Shown here one piece after another: positions 7,632 to 16,285 of a stretch of DNA of 44,330 nucleotides (within the stretch, counting starts at the first letter, position 1; each line of letters opens with the position of its first letter). A model generated the notes under the pieces. It did not search any database and had not been told where the DNA came from. It saw only the letters and a program-made list of their open reading frames with translations. The stretch comes from Nitrospirota bacterium (lineage in GTDB: Bacteria; Nitrospirota; Thermodesulfovibrionia; Thermodesulfovibrionales; JdFR-85), in the NCBI GenBank assembly GCA_035873375.1, contig JAYWMQ010000052.1, positions 1-44,330 on the forward strand, in the 5' to 3' direction. The position numbers were made by a program, and so were the translations under genes.

Positions 7632-8618
7632 ATGAAATCCTGGATTATGAGAATATTCGCAATACCTGCAACTGTACTTTTTGTTTATGGATGTGCACAG
7701 TCTGTCAAGTTAAGACAACCTGCTGAAAACAGCCAAGGCCAACGAGTCGCTATGCAAAATCAGCAAGGGGAGATCACTTTGGAGGTTGAATTTCATCCCA
7801 GAGCCGACCAAAACACTTTTGTTGCAGATTTGGATAATACACCAATTACAAGCGAATTTCCGACTTCCGGTATTCGGCGTACAGCCACAGTAAATGCTTC
7901 TCAGGGACCCCATGTTCTTCGCTTGGAAGCAGACATGTCTCCGAGCAGAGCATTTGATAGCTTGGGGCGTAACTATAATTTCACTGTCTGTAAAGCTTCA
8001 TCGCCTCCGTTCTGCGATCGCTTTGCAAGGAATGGCTATCTTCGCGACAGCTATCGCTGGTTTGATGAAGGCAGTGCTGATACCTATCAGATAAGCGGCG
8101 GCCAACTGCAAATTACCGCGGGCATGGGACAGGATTTATGGGGTGGGCTCAAAAGAGGGGCTCCGGTGATGTTACATCCGGCTCCTGAAGGAAACTACGT
8201 GGTAGAAAGCCTTGTTGGTTCAGAGTGGTCGCCTGGCTCATATCCAAGAATTAATACACAAGTAGGCTTGTTTGTGTTTGAGGATGTTGAAAATTGGCTG
8301 TTCTTCGGTTTCACTTTTCACAGGAGTCAGGGGGGTACACTCCCAGACGGTAACGGGCTGATTATAACCTCGACTATTGGAAACTCATCGAGGGTAGTGT
8401 ATTATGAAGATTTTGGACCACCACTCATCGGTACACTAAAGATCGAGAAGTCAGGTAATTTGTGGCGATTTTATGTTAAATCAGGTAGTTCCTGGAATCA
8501 GGTTGGCCCTCCGGTTCAGGCTTCATTTGGATGTCACGAGGTTGGAATGGGAGTAAAGTCGTTTCAAAGTGGCGGGACCGCAGTACGGGGTCATTTTGAC
8601 AATTTTTGCATCCGATAG
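7632..8618 (+). CDS. Lipoprotein with a concanavalin-like (LamG/DUF1349-type) C-terminal domain
   Basis: This is a 328-residue lipoprotein with lipobox VYGC and Cys21. Residues about 40-105 form a small beta domain (TLEVEFHPRADQNTF to HVLRLEADM). From about 135 to the end, the pattern of DRF, SGGQLQITA, Trp-rich strands, VGLFVFED, IEKSGNLWRFYVKSG and a final HFDNFCI resembles a concanavalin A-like lectin/glucanase sandwich such as LamG or DUF1349. These domains typically bind carbohydrate. No glycosidase catalytic motif is evident. GGGGGAAG precedes ATG 7632. It may anchor a carbohydrate-binding module at the outer membrane, but the ligand is unknown. Confidence 0.65.
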   Translation: MKSWIMRIFAIPATVLFVYGCAQSVKLRQPAENSQGQRVAMQNQQGEITLEVEFHPRADQNTFVADLDNTPITSEFPTSGIRRTATVNASQGPHVLRLEADMSPSRAFDSLGRNYNFTVCKASSPPFCDRFARNGYLRDSYRWFDEGSADTYQISGGQLQITAGMGQDLWGGLKRGAPVMLHPAPEGNYVVESLVGSEWSPGSYPRINTQVGLFVFEDVENWLFFGFTFHRSQGGTLPDGNGLIITSTIGNSSRVVYYEDFGPPLIGTLKIEKSGNLWRFYVKSGSSWNQVGPPVQASFGCHEVGMGVKSFQSGGTAVRGHFDNFCIR

Positions 8619-9093
8619 TTAACAACGGTTTGCCCAGTAAAAGAAACCAATTTTTCACAGAGTGATATCCTTAAAACATTACTCAGGGCGTTTTGGAAAC
8701 ACGGCCTATGCTGCCACAAAGCAATGCAACCGAGTTTCCCATGCAGAACGCTGTCCAGTATTAACTGAACCGCCCCGGACAGATCTTCCTGGATAAAAAC
8801 GTGAACTTTTGCTATGAGTCCCGCCATCGGCGGGACTCATAGATTTGCTTCAGGCTCCCACCATACAAAACCCCACGGTTTTGCCCTTGCCTTTCACCAA
8901 CCGTTTCCGTTATATTGCATATAATAATGTATAATCTTCCGGCAGGGGACTTCCTGCCTGTGCATTGCACGCAGACGGGTCTCACCATTAGCTCATATCC
9001 TTGCCGGGCGCACACAATCCGGGGCAGCCGACAGCGTAAATGCCGCGGCGGAACTCTACGATATACAAATGATTACTTTTATATTGAGATGCT
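8619..9093. other. Gap of 475 bases with a strong hairpin and no clear gene
   Basis: The only clear structure is the perfect hairpin at 8812-8842. A minus-strand 78-codon frame (8591-8827) and a 67-codon frame (8812-9015) overlap the hairpin and lack ribosome-binding sites or recognisable motifs. This may be decayed sequence. The end contains the leader of the nuclease gene. Confidence 0.4.
8812..8842. repeat. Perfect 14-bp inverted repeat
   Basis: CTATGAGTCCCGCC (8812-8825) and GGCGGGACTCATAG (8829-8842) flank an ATC loop. The G/C-rich stem is strong. It has no T-run on plus, and on minus the next bases are GCAAAAG, so a classical terminator is doubtful. It could be a remnant of a mobile element or a regulatory RNA structure. 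Confidence 0.55.
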
Positions 9094-9966
9094 ATGAATA
9101 GACTGATTAAATTAGTCATCAAATCCCTACTACTTACATCAATATTGATGTTTGCAGGAGTTGCCCTGTCTCAGGCTGCTGAGTTGCAGAAGTTCTCTGA
9201 CGCAAGATTGATAAATAATCCGGCAAATGATGGAGATAGCTTCCTTGTGAAGGCTGATGGGAAAACCCTCCATGTGAGACTCTATTTTGTTGACTGTCCT
9301 GAAACTTCAACGAGTTCTAAAAGTGATGCACGACGGGTAAGAGAACAAACACGCTATTTCGGACTGTCCAACCCGGCACGTATCATTCATTTCGGTAACA
9401 AAGCAAAAACATTTGTTGAAGGCAGGCTTGCCAACCCTTTTACTCTTTATACTGCCTTTGCAAGTGCGATGGGAAGATCATCCAGTGGGCGGGTATATGC
9501 ATTTATCACTACATCAGATGGAAATGATTTGGCAAGTCTGCTTGTTAAAAAAGGGTTAGCCCGCACACGTGGTACAGGTAGAAAAACGCCTGACGGTATA
9601 CCTCGCAGTGAAATGATTAAGAGGCTTAGGGATATAGAGATTTCGGCAATGTTGAAACGTATCGGCATTTGGTCGGAGAGTGATCCTGATCGAATTGCCG
9701 AGCTTCGTGCCAAGGAACGTCGTGAAGAGGGTGAACTGCAGGAAATACAAAATCAAGTTTCTAAAGCCAACTCCCCAAAAGGGTTAGTTGACTTAAATAC
9801 TGCAACCGAAAAAGAGCTTCAGTCTATCAAAGGAATCGGTCCGGTTTATGCGGCAAGAATTATTGCCGGACGCCCCTATAAATCCATAGATGACCTGCTC
9901 AAAGTAAAAGGGATTGGCCGTAAAAAGCTTGACAAGATTCGAGCTTATTTTACAGTTGGAAGATAA
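9094..9966 (+). CDS. Secreted thermonuclease-like (SNase) protein with C-terminal ComEA-type HhH domain
   Basis: The 290-residue exported protein has a signal peptide (cleavage near SQAA/E, residue 29) followed by an SNase-like OB-fold nuclease domain. Visible active-site residues are Asp46 and Asp48 in NDGDSF, Arg62 and Glu70 in VRLYFVDCPET, and Arg133 in GRVYAF. They correspond to Asp21, Arg35, Glu43 and Arg87 of staphylococcal nuclease. Residues about 231-286 are a helix-hairpin-helix pair (VDLNTATEKELQSIKGIGP, then VKGIGRKKLDKI) as in ComEA, which binds DNA without sequence specificity. The fusion should be a periplasmic or extracellular DNA-degrading enzyme with its own DNA-binding tail. 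A role in nutrient DNA use or DNA uptake is inference. The ribosome-binding site is weak. Confidence 0.88.
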   Translation: MNRLIKLVIKSLLLTSILMFAGVALSQAAELQKFSDARLINNPANDGDSFLVKADGKTLHVRLYFVDCPETSTSSKSDARRVREQTRYFGLSNPARIIHFGNKAKTFVEGRLANPFTLYTAFASAMGRSSSGRVYAFITTSDGNDLASLLVKKGLARTRGTGRKTPDGIPRSEMIKRLRDIEISAMLKRIGIWSESDPDRIAELRAKERREEGELQEIQNQVSKANSPKGLVDLNTATEKELQSIKGIGPVYAARIIAGRPYKSIDDLLKVKGIGRKKLDKIRAYFTVGR

Positions 9967-10035
9967 TTATAAAAAAACGCTGGTAGCCGGACTAAACAAA
10001 CATATTATTATCTGATTTAACAGGAGGGCTTGATA

Positions 10036-10827
10036 ATGAAAAAAACCGATTGCAGGAGTTACAAAAATCGGGGTTCCCGGAAAACATTTCGTTTCTTTGG
10101 GGTAGCAGTACTGATAGTTTTAATGTTGGGAGGGCTTATTTCGGTTCTTGGTGGCTGTGCAGGTACCAGGCAGGCAATTGAAAACAGAGAGATGTCATTA
10201 AGTGCAAAGATGTCGGATACCATCTTTCTTAATCCTGAAGTACTTGAAAAGAATAACAGGATATATGTTCGCGTTACAAACACATCTGATTTTCAGGAGA
10301 TAAATTTTGCTCAGCTTCTAAAAAATAAACTTTCCGCAAAGGGGTATACAATAACGAACAAACCATCTGAGGCTGGATATATAGTACAGGCAAACTTTCT
10401 TTACCTTGGTGCAAAGAAAAAAGACCTGACAGCAGATGGAATGCTTGTAGGTGGTTTTGGTGGTGCACTGGCTGGGAGCGCAATAGGAAAAGGCCGGCGT
10501 GGCCCTGCACTTGCAGCAGGAGCAGGAGCGGTAGTAGGAAGTGTAGTCGGTGGGCTTGTTGGTTCCATGGTACATGTGGATACATATTTGGGGGCAGTGG
10601 ACATTCAGATCAAAGAGAGAGTGCCTGGAGGGGTGATTGGCACAATGCGGACAAATGCAAAACAGGGTTCTTCAACAACTCTGAAGACTACGCGGAGAAT
10701 AGAATCGAAATTTCAGGAGTATCGAACCAGAATAGCTGTCAAGGCAACACAGACGAACATTGACAGGGTTAAAGCATGTAATGCAATAGCTCAAATGCTG
10801 GGTTCTAAAATAGCCGGTATGTTTTAA
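10036..10827 (+). CDS. traT: TraT-family complement-resistance lipoprotein
   Basis: This 263-residue outer-membrane lipoprotein matches the TraT family throughout: Cys41 in GGCAGT, then MSLSAKMSDTIFLNPE, IYVRVTNTSD, a central Gly/Ala-rich membrane segment (about 135-180) and the C-terminal GSSTTLKTT and EYRTRIAVKATQTN motifs. F-plasmid TraT blocks surface exclusion-sensitive conjugation and confers serum resistance; chromosomal homologues have unknown roles. ATG 10036 is chosen over the in-frame TTG 10030 because AGGAGG (10022-10027) is spaced 8 bases from it. The N-terminal extension before the hydrophobic core is longer and more basic than usual. No other conjugation gene is present, so this is not evidence for a plasmid. 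Confidence 0.88.
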   Translation: MKKTDCRSYKNRGSRKTFRFFGVAVLIVLMLGGLISVLGGCAGTRQAIENREMSLSAKMSDTIFLNPEVLEKNNRIYVRVTNTSDFQEINFAQLLKNKLSAKGYTITNKPSEAGYIVQANFLYLGAKKKDLTADGMLVGGFGGALAGSAIGKGRRGPALAAGAGAVVGSVVGGLVGSMVHVDTYLGAVDIQIKERVPGGVIGTMRTNAKQGSSTTLKTTRRIESKFQEYRTRIAVKATQTNIDRVKACNAIAQMLGSKIAGMF

Positions 10828-10889
10828 AATAACCGGAAACTTCTCTGGTTACATTTGTATAAAAAATCGTTAAACTAATAAATGACAAG

Positions 10890-12059
10890 ATGTTGGTACA
10901 TCCCGATAAAAAGGCAAAAGTCATCGGTCTCATGTCCGGCACGTCTCACGACGGGGTGGACGCTGCGCTGGTAGAGATAATGCCGGGTGGTACTACCGGG
11001 AATAACGCATCTGCAGACAGCATTGAATTAATCAAACACCTTCACCGTCCTTTCAGTAAGGCGCTGAGAGAGGAAATACAAGGTGCATTTTCCGGAAACA
11101 CGGAACATATATGCAGGTTAAACTTCAAGCTGGGAGAGGTCTTTGCAAAAAGTGTACTATCCATGCTTGAGGTTTCAGGATTAAGCCCTGCGGATATTGA
11201 TGCCATAGCCTCTCACGGCCAGACTATCTATCACATCCCACCTTCAGGCAGCCCGTCAAGGAGAAAATCCGGCTCTACCCTACAGATAGGTGAGGCGTCA
11301 GTGATAGCGGAAAGGACAGGCATTATGACCATATCTGATTTCAGGACCCGCGATATGGCTGCCGGAGGACACGGTGCACCACTGGTCTCGTTTGCGGATT
11401 ATCTGCTTTTCAGAAAAAAGGGACAGACGATGGCTGTATTGAATATAGGAGGTATTGCCAATGTGACACTCGTTGAAGAGGAGATAGACAACACCATTGC
11501 CTTTGATACAGGTCCTGGAAATTCATTGATCGACGAGTCAATAAAATATTACTCATCCGGCAGACTCGCTTTTGACAGAAATGGCTCTGTTGCAGAATCC
11601 GGCCGGCCGGACAAGGGACTACTGAAAGAACTCCTGAAACATCCATACCTGAAGAAGAGACCACCAAAGACAACAGGCAGGGAGGTCTTTGGTGCAGAGA
11701 TGGTAAAAGATATTTTCAGCAGATACGGCAAGCTCGCTTTCGAGGACATCATAGCAACACTGACCCATTTCACGGCAACAAGCACTTACAGGGCAATAAT
11801 TCCACATGGGCCTGATGAGGTCATTGTAACAGGCGGAGGCACGAAAAACAGGTTTCTCATGAAACTCATCCACGGGATGTTCGGGGCAAAAGCGATCACT
11901 GTCAACAATATATCAAAATATGGTATTCCTCCTGAAGCAAAAGAGGCTGTAAGTTTTGCCCTGCTCGGTTATCAGACCCTGAACCTGCAGCCAGGCAACC
12001 TCCCCTCTGCCACAGGAGCGCATAGCAAGGTGATTCTCGGCAAGATAACCCTGCCATAA
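10890..12059 (+). CDS. anmK: Anhydro-N-acetylmuramic acid kinase
   Basis: AnmK converts 1,6-anhydro-MurNAc plus ATP to MurNAc-6-phosphate, opening the anhydro ring during cell-wall recycling. The protein has 389 residues, close to the family's usual 370, and begins with the diagnostic GLMSGTSHDGVDAAL (13-27). It also carries SHGQTIYH, the DFRTRDMAAGGHGAPL substrate segment, NIGGIANVT, FDTGPGN and VTGGGTKN nucleotide-binding motifs. The gene is convergent with the minus-strand operon nagZ-symporter-nagA-like, which supplies related steps. MurQ etherase, the next enzyme in the classical route, is not in the window. The ribosome-binding site before ATG 10890 is weak. Confidence 0.96.
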   Translation: MLVHPDKKAKVIGLMSGTSHDGVDAALVEIMPGGTTGNNASADSIELIKHLHRPFSKALREEIQGAFSGNTEHICRLNFKLGEVFAKSVLSMLEVSGLSPADIDAIASHGQTIYHIPPSGSPSRRKSGSTLQIGEASVIAERTGIMTISDFRTRDMAAGGHGAPLVSFADYLLFRKKGQTMAVLNIGGIANVTLVEEEIDNTIAFDTGPGNSLIDESIKYYSSGRLAFDRNGSVAESGRPDKGLLKELLKHPYLKKRPPKTTGREVFGAEMVKDIFSRYGKLAFEDIIATLTHFTATSTYRAIIPHGPDEVIVTGGGTKNRFLMKLIHGMFGAKAITVNNISKYGIPPEAKEAVSFALLGYQTLNLQPGNLPSATGAHSKVILGKITLP

Positions 12060-12080
12060 ATTAATGGTTGAAAAACCTGA

Positions 12081-12935
12081 TTAATGTAAATACCTCACAG
12101 GGTTTTCTGTAATACAGCTCATTACAACCTGTTCATCAATCCCCATCCCTATCAGCCTTTCTGAAACCTCGGTAACCGTCATACACCCGCCCGAGAGCCT
12201 GCCGCCACTCTCTGTTATACCCTGAGACTTCAATGATGTCCGTGTCTCTTTTACTGAATCTGAAACAATGATTATCCTTTCAGGATTTTTAACCTTGAAT
12301 ATAAGCTCAATTGTCTTTGCATGAAGATGAAATGGATCTGATATCACTTCAATAAAAACATCCTTATTCATGAGTCCAAACCCTGCAATTCCGGGCTCCC
12401 GGTGATGAAAGCCCCTCATGGCATTGAATAGATGTGTAATCCCCCGTGCCCCGGAATGAAAACCCCTCTCAGCCTCAGCATAAGTAGCATCAGAGTGCCC
12501 CATACTGACGATGATTCCCATACCGGATATTTTTCTTATCAGTCCCTCCGCACCCTTAATCTCCGGCGCAATGGTCATAATCCTTATAATATCTTCAAAC
12601 CCATCGATCAGCATTTCAAGGTTGTACTCTTCTGCTTCAAGGAATGCCCCGGCATCAAGGGCACCACATTTTACTGGATTAAGAAAGGGGCCCTCAAGGT
12701 TTATACCAACAATAACTGCACGCCCATCTTCTCCCGCTTTCTGCCTCTCAATTGCACTCCTGATTGTGGCCATGTTTTCACGCATTACCTCAATGGCGGC
12801 AGGGTATACGGTAGGGATGATCTCCGAGACCCCCAGGCGGCCATGGATTTCCGCCATCTTCAGGATATCCCCAGCAGCCACCGTCCTCGTATCATAACCA
12901 CCTATACCGTGAGTATGTATATCTATAATCTTCAT
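12081..12935 (-). CDS. nagA: N-acetylglucosamine-6-phosphate deacetylase-like amidohydrolase (short form)
   Basis: NagA removes acetate from GlcNAc-6-phosphate. This 284-residue protein starts directly with the metal motif HTHG (7-10) and has NLEGPFLNP, MGHSDA, THLFNAM and IVSDS near the catalytic Asp. All are NagA signatures in the amidohydrolase barrel. Canonical NagA is about 380 residues with a flanking beta-sandwich; here both sandwich portions are absent and only the barrel remains. AAGGA precedes the ATG. The gene is last in the operon nagZ-SSS-nagA, 8 bases after the symporter, which supports a role in processing amino sugars released by NagZ. The exact substrate could differ because of the shortened architecture. 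Confidence 0.85.
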   Translation of the reverse strand: MKIIDIHTHGIGGYDTRTVAAGDILKMAEIHGRLGVSEIIPTVYPAAIEVMRENMATIRSAIERQKAGEDGRAVIVGINLEGPFLNPVKCGALDAGAFLEAEEYNLEMLIDGFEDIIRIMTIAPEIKGAEGLIRKISGMGIIVSMGHSDATYAEAERGFHSGARGITHLFNAMRGFHHREPGIAGFGLMNKDVFIEVISDPFHLHAKTIELIFKVKNPERIIIVSDSVKETRTSLKSQGITESGGRLSGGCMTVTEVSERLIGMGIDEQVVMSCITENPVRYLH

Positions 12936-12943
12936 TAATTCCT

Positions 12944-14674
12944 TCAGCCTTTACCCTCTTCAGCCCCACCACTCAGCCCCCTGAAGACAAAAACGCCAAA
13001 AAGCAACCCGACAAAAACGTATATGCCTCCCTCAACATGCCTCCCGAACAGGAGCATCCCAAGCCCTATGGTAATTCCGTAAATAAATATACACCCATAA
13101 AGCCAATCCCTGATAGAAACCTTTAACCCCTGATTCAAATTCTCCGTGTGATGGAGCTTCCCCTCTATCCTCTTCCACCCTGCCCCGCCTACATTGACCT
13201 TTCTGTAAAATTCCAGCAGGTGTTTTTCATCGACTGGTCCGGTTAACAGGGTTACCGTCACCCAGATGACTGTGGAGAAGAATATTATAAGGAAGAGTTT
13301 TTCATAGAAAGGGAACCCGGGGTGCGCAACGTAAATATAAGAAGATATAAGTGTGGATGCCACCATGGCCGAGACTTCACTCCAGGCATTCACCCTCCAC
13401 CAGAACCAGCGCATAAGGTAAACCAGTCCTGTGCCGCTTCCAAATGCGATGAGGAATTTAAAGACCTCCACGATCGAGGTGGCATAGTATGTCACAACTG
13501 CGGTTATCAGGCTGAGGACGAGTATGGAAATCCTTGTCACTGTTATGTAATGTTTTTCAGAGTTGTTGCGGTTGACGAACCTCCTGTAGAAATCATTGAT
13601 GAAATACATGGATGAAAGGTTCAGATAGGTGCTGAGGGTGGACATGAATGCAGCAAAAAAAGACGCAAGCATAAGCCCCCGGACTCCCTCGGGAAGCAGG
13701 TCAACCACCATCATCGGATAGACGGATTCATGGTCAGTTACAGCGGGATAAAGTATGAGCGAGGCGACTGCAGCCACTATCCAGGGCCATGACCTGAGCG
13801 CATAGTTAGCAATATTAAAATACAGGGTTGCTCCGACAGCATGTTTTTCATCCTTGCATGAGACCATCCTCTGCACAATCACCCCGCCGCCATCAGACGA
13901 ATACTTGGACCACCAGCTCATGCCCATATAGGCGATAAACATCAGCACAGGCAGACTGAAAAAACCGCCATCAAGGGGTGGAAAGAAATCCGTATAATGC
14001 TGTCCGCTTCCGTATATGGAATCTATCCTTGATGTGAGCATATTCAGTCCTCCTACCTTGTCAACAGCAAAGTATGCGATGAGCACCGCCCCTATCATGG
14101 CAATGATAAACTGAAGAAAGTCTGTAACGATCACCCCCCAGTAACCGGACATCAGGGCGTATACTATGGTTATGCCGCTTGATATGAAGATGGCCTGCCA
14201 CTTGTCCCACCCCATGGTGACATCGAGTATCTTTACCATGGCAAGTATTACCTGGGCCTTTATGATCGTGTGAATGAAGACTGAAAAATATATCGCCTTA
14301 AAACCCCTCAGGATCAAGGCAGGCCTTCCAGAATAACGCATCTCTGTAAGCTCCACATCAGTCATCACCCCTGCAGACTTCCACAGTTTTGCAAAGACTG
14401 CAACAGAGAGCATACCGCTTATAACAAAGCACCACCATTGCCAGTTTTCGTAAATACCCTGAGATCGGACGAGCCCTGTAACATAAAGGGGAGTGTCTGA
14501 TGAAAACGTAGTGGCAACCATTGAAGTTCCTACGAGCCACCACGGGAGGTTTCTTCCCGAGAGAAAAAACTCTTCGGTGCTTGAGGATGCCCTCTTGGTA
14601 AAGTAGAGCCCGAGCACAAGGGACATCACCATATATGCAATTATGATTATCCAGTCAATCTGGGTTATTCTCAT
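12944..14674 (-). CDS. Sodium:solute symporter (SSS family)
   Basis: This 576-residue inner-membrane transporter has about 13-14 hydrophobic helices. SSS hallmarks include an N-terminal helix in which FLSGRNLPWWLVGTSM follows the first membrane span, and the unwound first-core-helix sequence TTFSSDTPLYVTGLV. It couples solute uptake to a sodium gradient. Its start overlaps the end of nagZ (ATGA at 14671-14674) and the nagA-like gene follows 8 bases later. The cargo is therefore probably a cell-wall amino sugar such as GlcNAc, MurNAc or an anhydro derivative. Sugar specificity cannot be read from sequence alone. A frame on the other strand covering 13322-13615 is a shadow. Confidence 0.92.
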   Translation of the reverse strand: MRITQIDWIIIIAYMVMSLVLGLYFTKRASSSTEEFFLSGRNLPWWLVGTSMVATTFSSDTPLYVTGLVRSQGIYENWQWWCFVISGMLSVAVFAKLWKSAGVMTDVELTEMRYSGRPALILRGFKAIYFSVFIHTIIKAQVILAMVKILDVTMGWDKWQAIFISSGITIVYALMSGYWGVIVTDFLQFIIAMIGAVLIAYFAVDKVGGLNMLTSRIDSIYGSGQHYTDFFPPLDGGFFSLPVLMFIAYMGMSWWSKYSSDGGGVIVQRMVSCKDEKHAVGATLYFNIANYALRSWPWIVAAVASLILYPAVTDHESVYPMMVVDLLPEGVRGLMLASFFAAFMSTLSTYLNLSSMYFINDFYRRFVNRNNSEKHYITVTRISILVLSLITAVVTYYATSIVEVFKFLIAFGSGTGLVYLMRWFWWRVNAWSEVSAMVASTLISSYIYVAHPGFPFYEKLFLIIFFSTVIWVTVTLLTGPVDEKHLLEFYRKVNVGGAGWKRIEGKLHHTENLNQGLKVSIRDWLYGCIFIYGITIGLGMLLFGRHVEGGIYVFVGLLFGVFVFRGLSGGAEEGKG

Positions 14675-16173
14675 GGCTCTATATTAACCGGAAGCTTTCC
14701 CTTAAAATCCATCTCTCCCTTTAAACACCTGACAACAGAATGCTGTGCCTGCCGGGTCACGCTATAGGCGGCAATCAGCATATCAGCCTCTGAAAAATGC
14801 CTGAGAACATAAGGACTCCCAAAGGAAACCACAATGGACTTTCCCGCCCTCCTGATACATTCCTTTATCCTGCCCTTCTCTTCATCTTCTATCCCTGAAC
14901 TCCCCTTCCATGCAGCAACGCTGCCGAAGATGGCAAAAATCACTGTATTCAGCCCGCCTATCCTATCCCCTTCCGATTCTTTTATATTAAACACCTGCAC
15001 ATCATTGCCTGAAAAATTCCTCAAAGGAGACTCCGTGCCATACCCTTCATCCCCGGCAAAAATAATACAGGTCTCCCCTGCATCCTTAAGCGGCAACAAT
15101 CCGGGAATTCCTTTCACAAGGGTTATGGACATATCAGTAATCCGTGATGACAATTCAACATGCTCCCGGTAATCGAATCTCCTCTTTCCCCCTTTCTTCA
15201 ACTTCATCTTGACCCTAAGTATCCGTTCCACCGCCATATCTACCTGCCCCTCGTCAATATCTCCTGATTCAATAGCCGCCACAAGCCCTCTGACAGTTGA
15301 ATCAGCATCTGCAGGATGGAGCAGTATATCCACACCTGCCTTAATACATTCTGCAGGTATATCAGTAACATTCTGAAGGGCATCCATGCTGAGGGCGTCC
15401 GTCAGGATCAGGCCATCAAACGAAAGCTCCTTTCTCAAAAGGCCGGTTATTATGCTTTTTGACAGCGTTGCAGGCCCTGGATCAATAACCGGGATACTGA
15501 GATGCCCCACCATGATGCTGCTTACCCCTGCATTGATGGCCTCTGAAAATGGCAGGATGTCTGTCTTCATCAGGTCCCTGAGGGGTTTATTAATCACTGG
15601 GAGTGAGATGTGAGAGTCTGTGCCGGAATCACCGTGGCCAGGGAAATGTTTGGCACAGCTTATGAGCCCAGCACCTTCGAGCACCCTTACGTATTCCGAG
15701 CCGAACCAGGCCACAGTCTCTGGGGAGTCGGAAAAAGCCCTTGTACAGATAATCGGGTTGTCCGGGTTCTGATTCACATCGAGCACAGGAATTAGAGGCA
15801 TGTTTATCCCAATATCCATTGCCTCATCAGCTATTGCCTGTAAGGCCTTTCTTAAGATTGCAATGTCTTTTGGGTCCTCTCTGTTGATTGCCGCAGCCAT
15901 GGCCATCTGAGGAGGGAACCTCGTAGCCCCTGTAACCTGCTGTCCCACACCCTGCTCAATATCAGAGGCCATAAATAGGGGCAACTCTGACAGGGACTGG
16001 ATTGTATCAATAAACCCCTTTAGCTCATCCCTCCTGCCCCCAAATATTATAAACCCGCCGATCCCTTTCCGGACAAGTTCGAATATCCCATCCTGATATG
16101 TCCTTGAGCTGAGCCGTTCCCCGTCAAGCCTGCTGATGATGAGTTGATACAGTTTCTGCTCTAATCCGTGCAC
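14671..16173 (-). CDS. nagZ: Beta-N-acetylhexosaminidase, GH3 family (NagZ-like, two-domain)
   Basis: NagZ removes terminal GlcNAc from muropeptides and GlcNAc-anhydroMurNAc. The 500-residue protein has the GH3 barrel with SDIEQGVGQQV, AKHFPGHGDSGTDSH carrying the Asp186/His188 acid-base dyad specific to NagZ, and the nucleophile Asp259 in LILTDALSMDAL. Residues beyond about 350 form a GH3 C-terminal alpha/beta sandwich, as in Bacillus NagZ but not in the short E. coli enzyme. There is no signal peptide, so it should act in the cytoplasm. The start is GTG 16173. It overlaps the symporter gene by ATGA, making a recycling operon opposite anmK. Confidence 0.93.
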   Translation of the reverse strand: MHGLEQKLYQLIISRLDGERLSSRTYQDGIFELVRKGIGGFIIFGGRRDELKGFIDTIQSLSELPLFMASDIEQGVGQQVTGATRFPPQMAMAAAINREDPKDIAILRKALQAIADEAMDIGINMPLIPVLDVNQNPDNPIICTRAFSDSPETVAWFGSEYVRVLEGAGLISCAKHFPGHGDSGTDSHISLPVINKPLRDLMKTDILPFSEAINAGVSSIMVGHLSIPVIDPGPATLSKSIITGLLRKELSFDGLILTDALSMDALQNVTDIPAECIKAGVDILLHPADADSTVRGLVAAIESGDIDEGQVDMAVERILRVKMKLKKGGKRRFDYREHVELSSRITDMSITLVKGIPGLLPLKDAGETCIIFAGDEGYGTESPLRNFSGNDVQVFNIKESEGDRIGGLNTVIFAIFGSVAAWKGSSGIEDEEKGRIKECIRRAGKSIVVSFGSPYVLRHFSEADMLIAAYSVTRQAQHSVVRCLKGEMDFKGKLPVNIEP

Positions 16174-16273
16174 AGGACATTATAAACTACAGGGGAGTGA
16201 GAATTAAACTCTCATCCGAATGTCTGATAAACATGGTTGTTGGAAGATTTAGGCTTTTCCTGCTGTATCCGGG

Positions 16274-16279
16274 TATAAT
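16274..16279 (+). promoter_or_regulatory. TATAAT box six bases before the start codon (possible leaderless mRNA)
   Basis: GGGTATAAT is followed by exactly six bases and then ATG 16286, so transcription would begin at or next to the start codon. No ribosome-binding site and no good -35 are visible. The same GGGTATAAT-N6-start layout occurs at 28132. Confidence 0.4.
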
Positions 16280-16285
16280 ATAACC

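Noticed and set aside
10036-10827. TraT homologue as evidence for a conjugative plasmid
   Set aside because: No other transfer, relaxase or replication gene is present and the neighbours are chromosomal in character.
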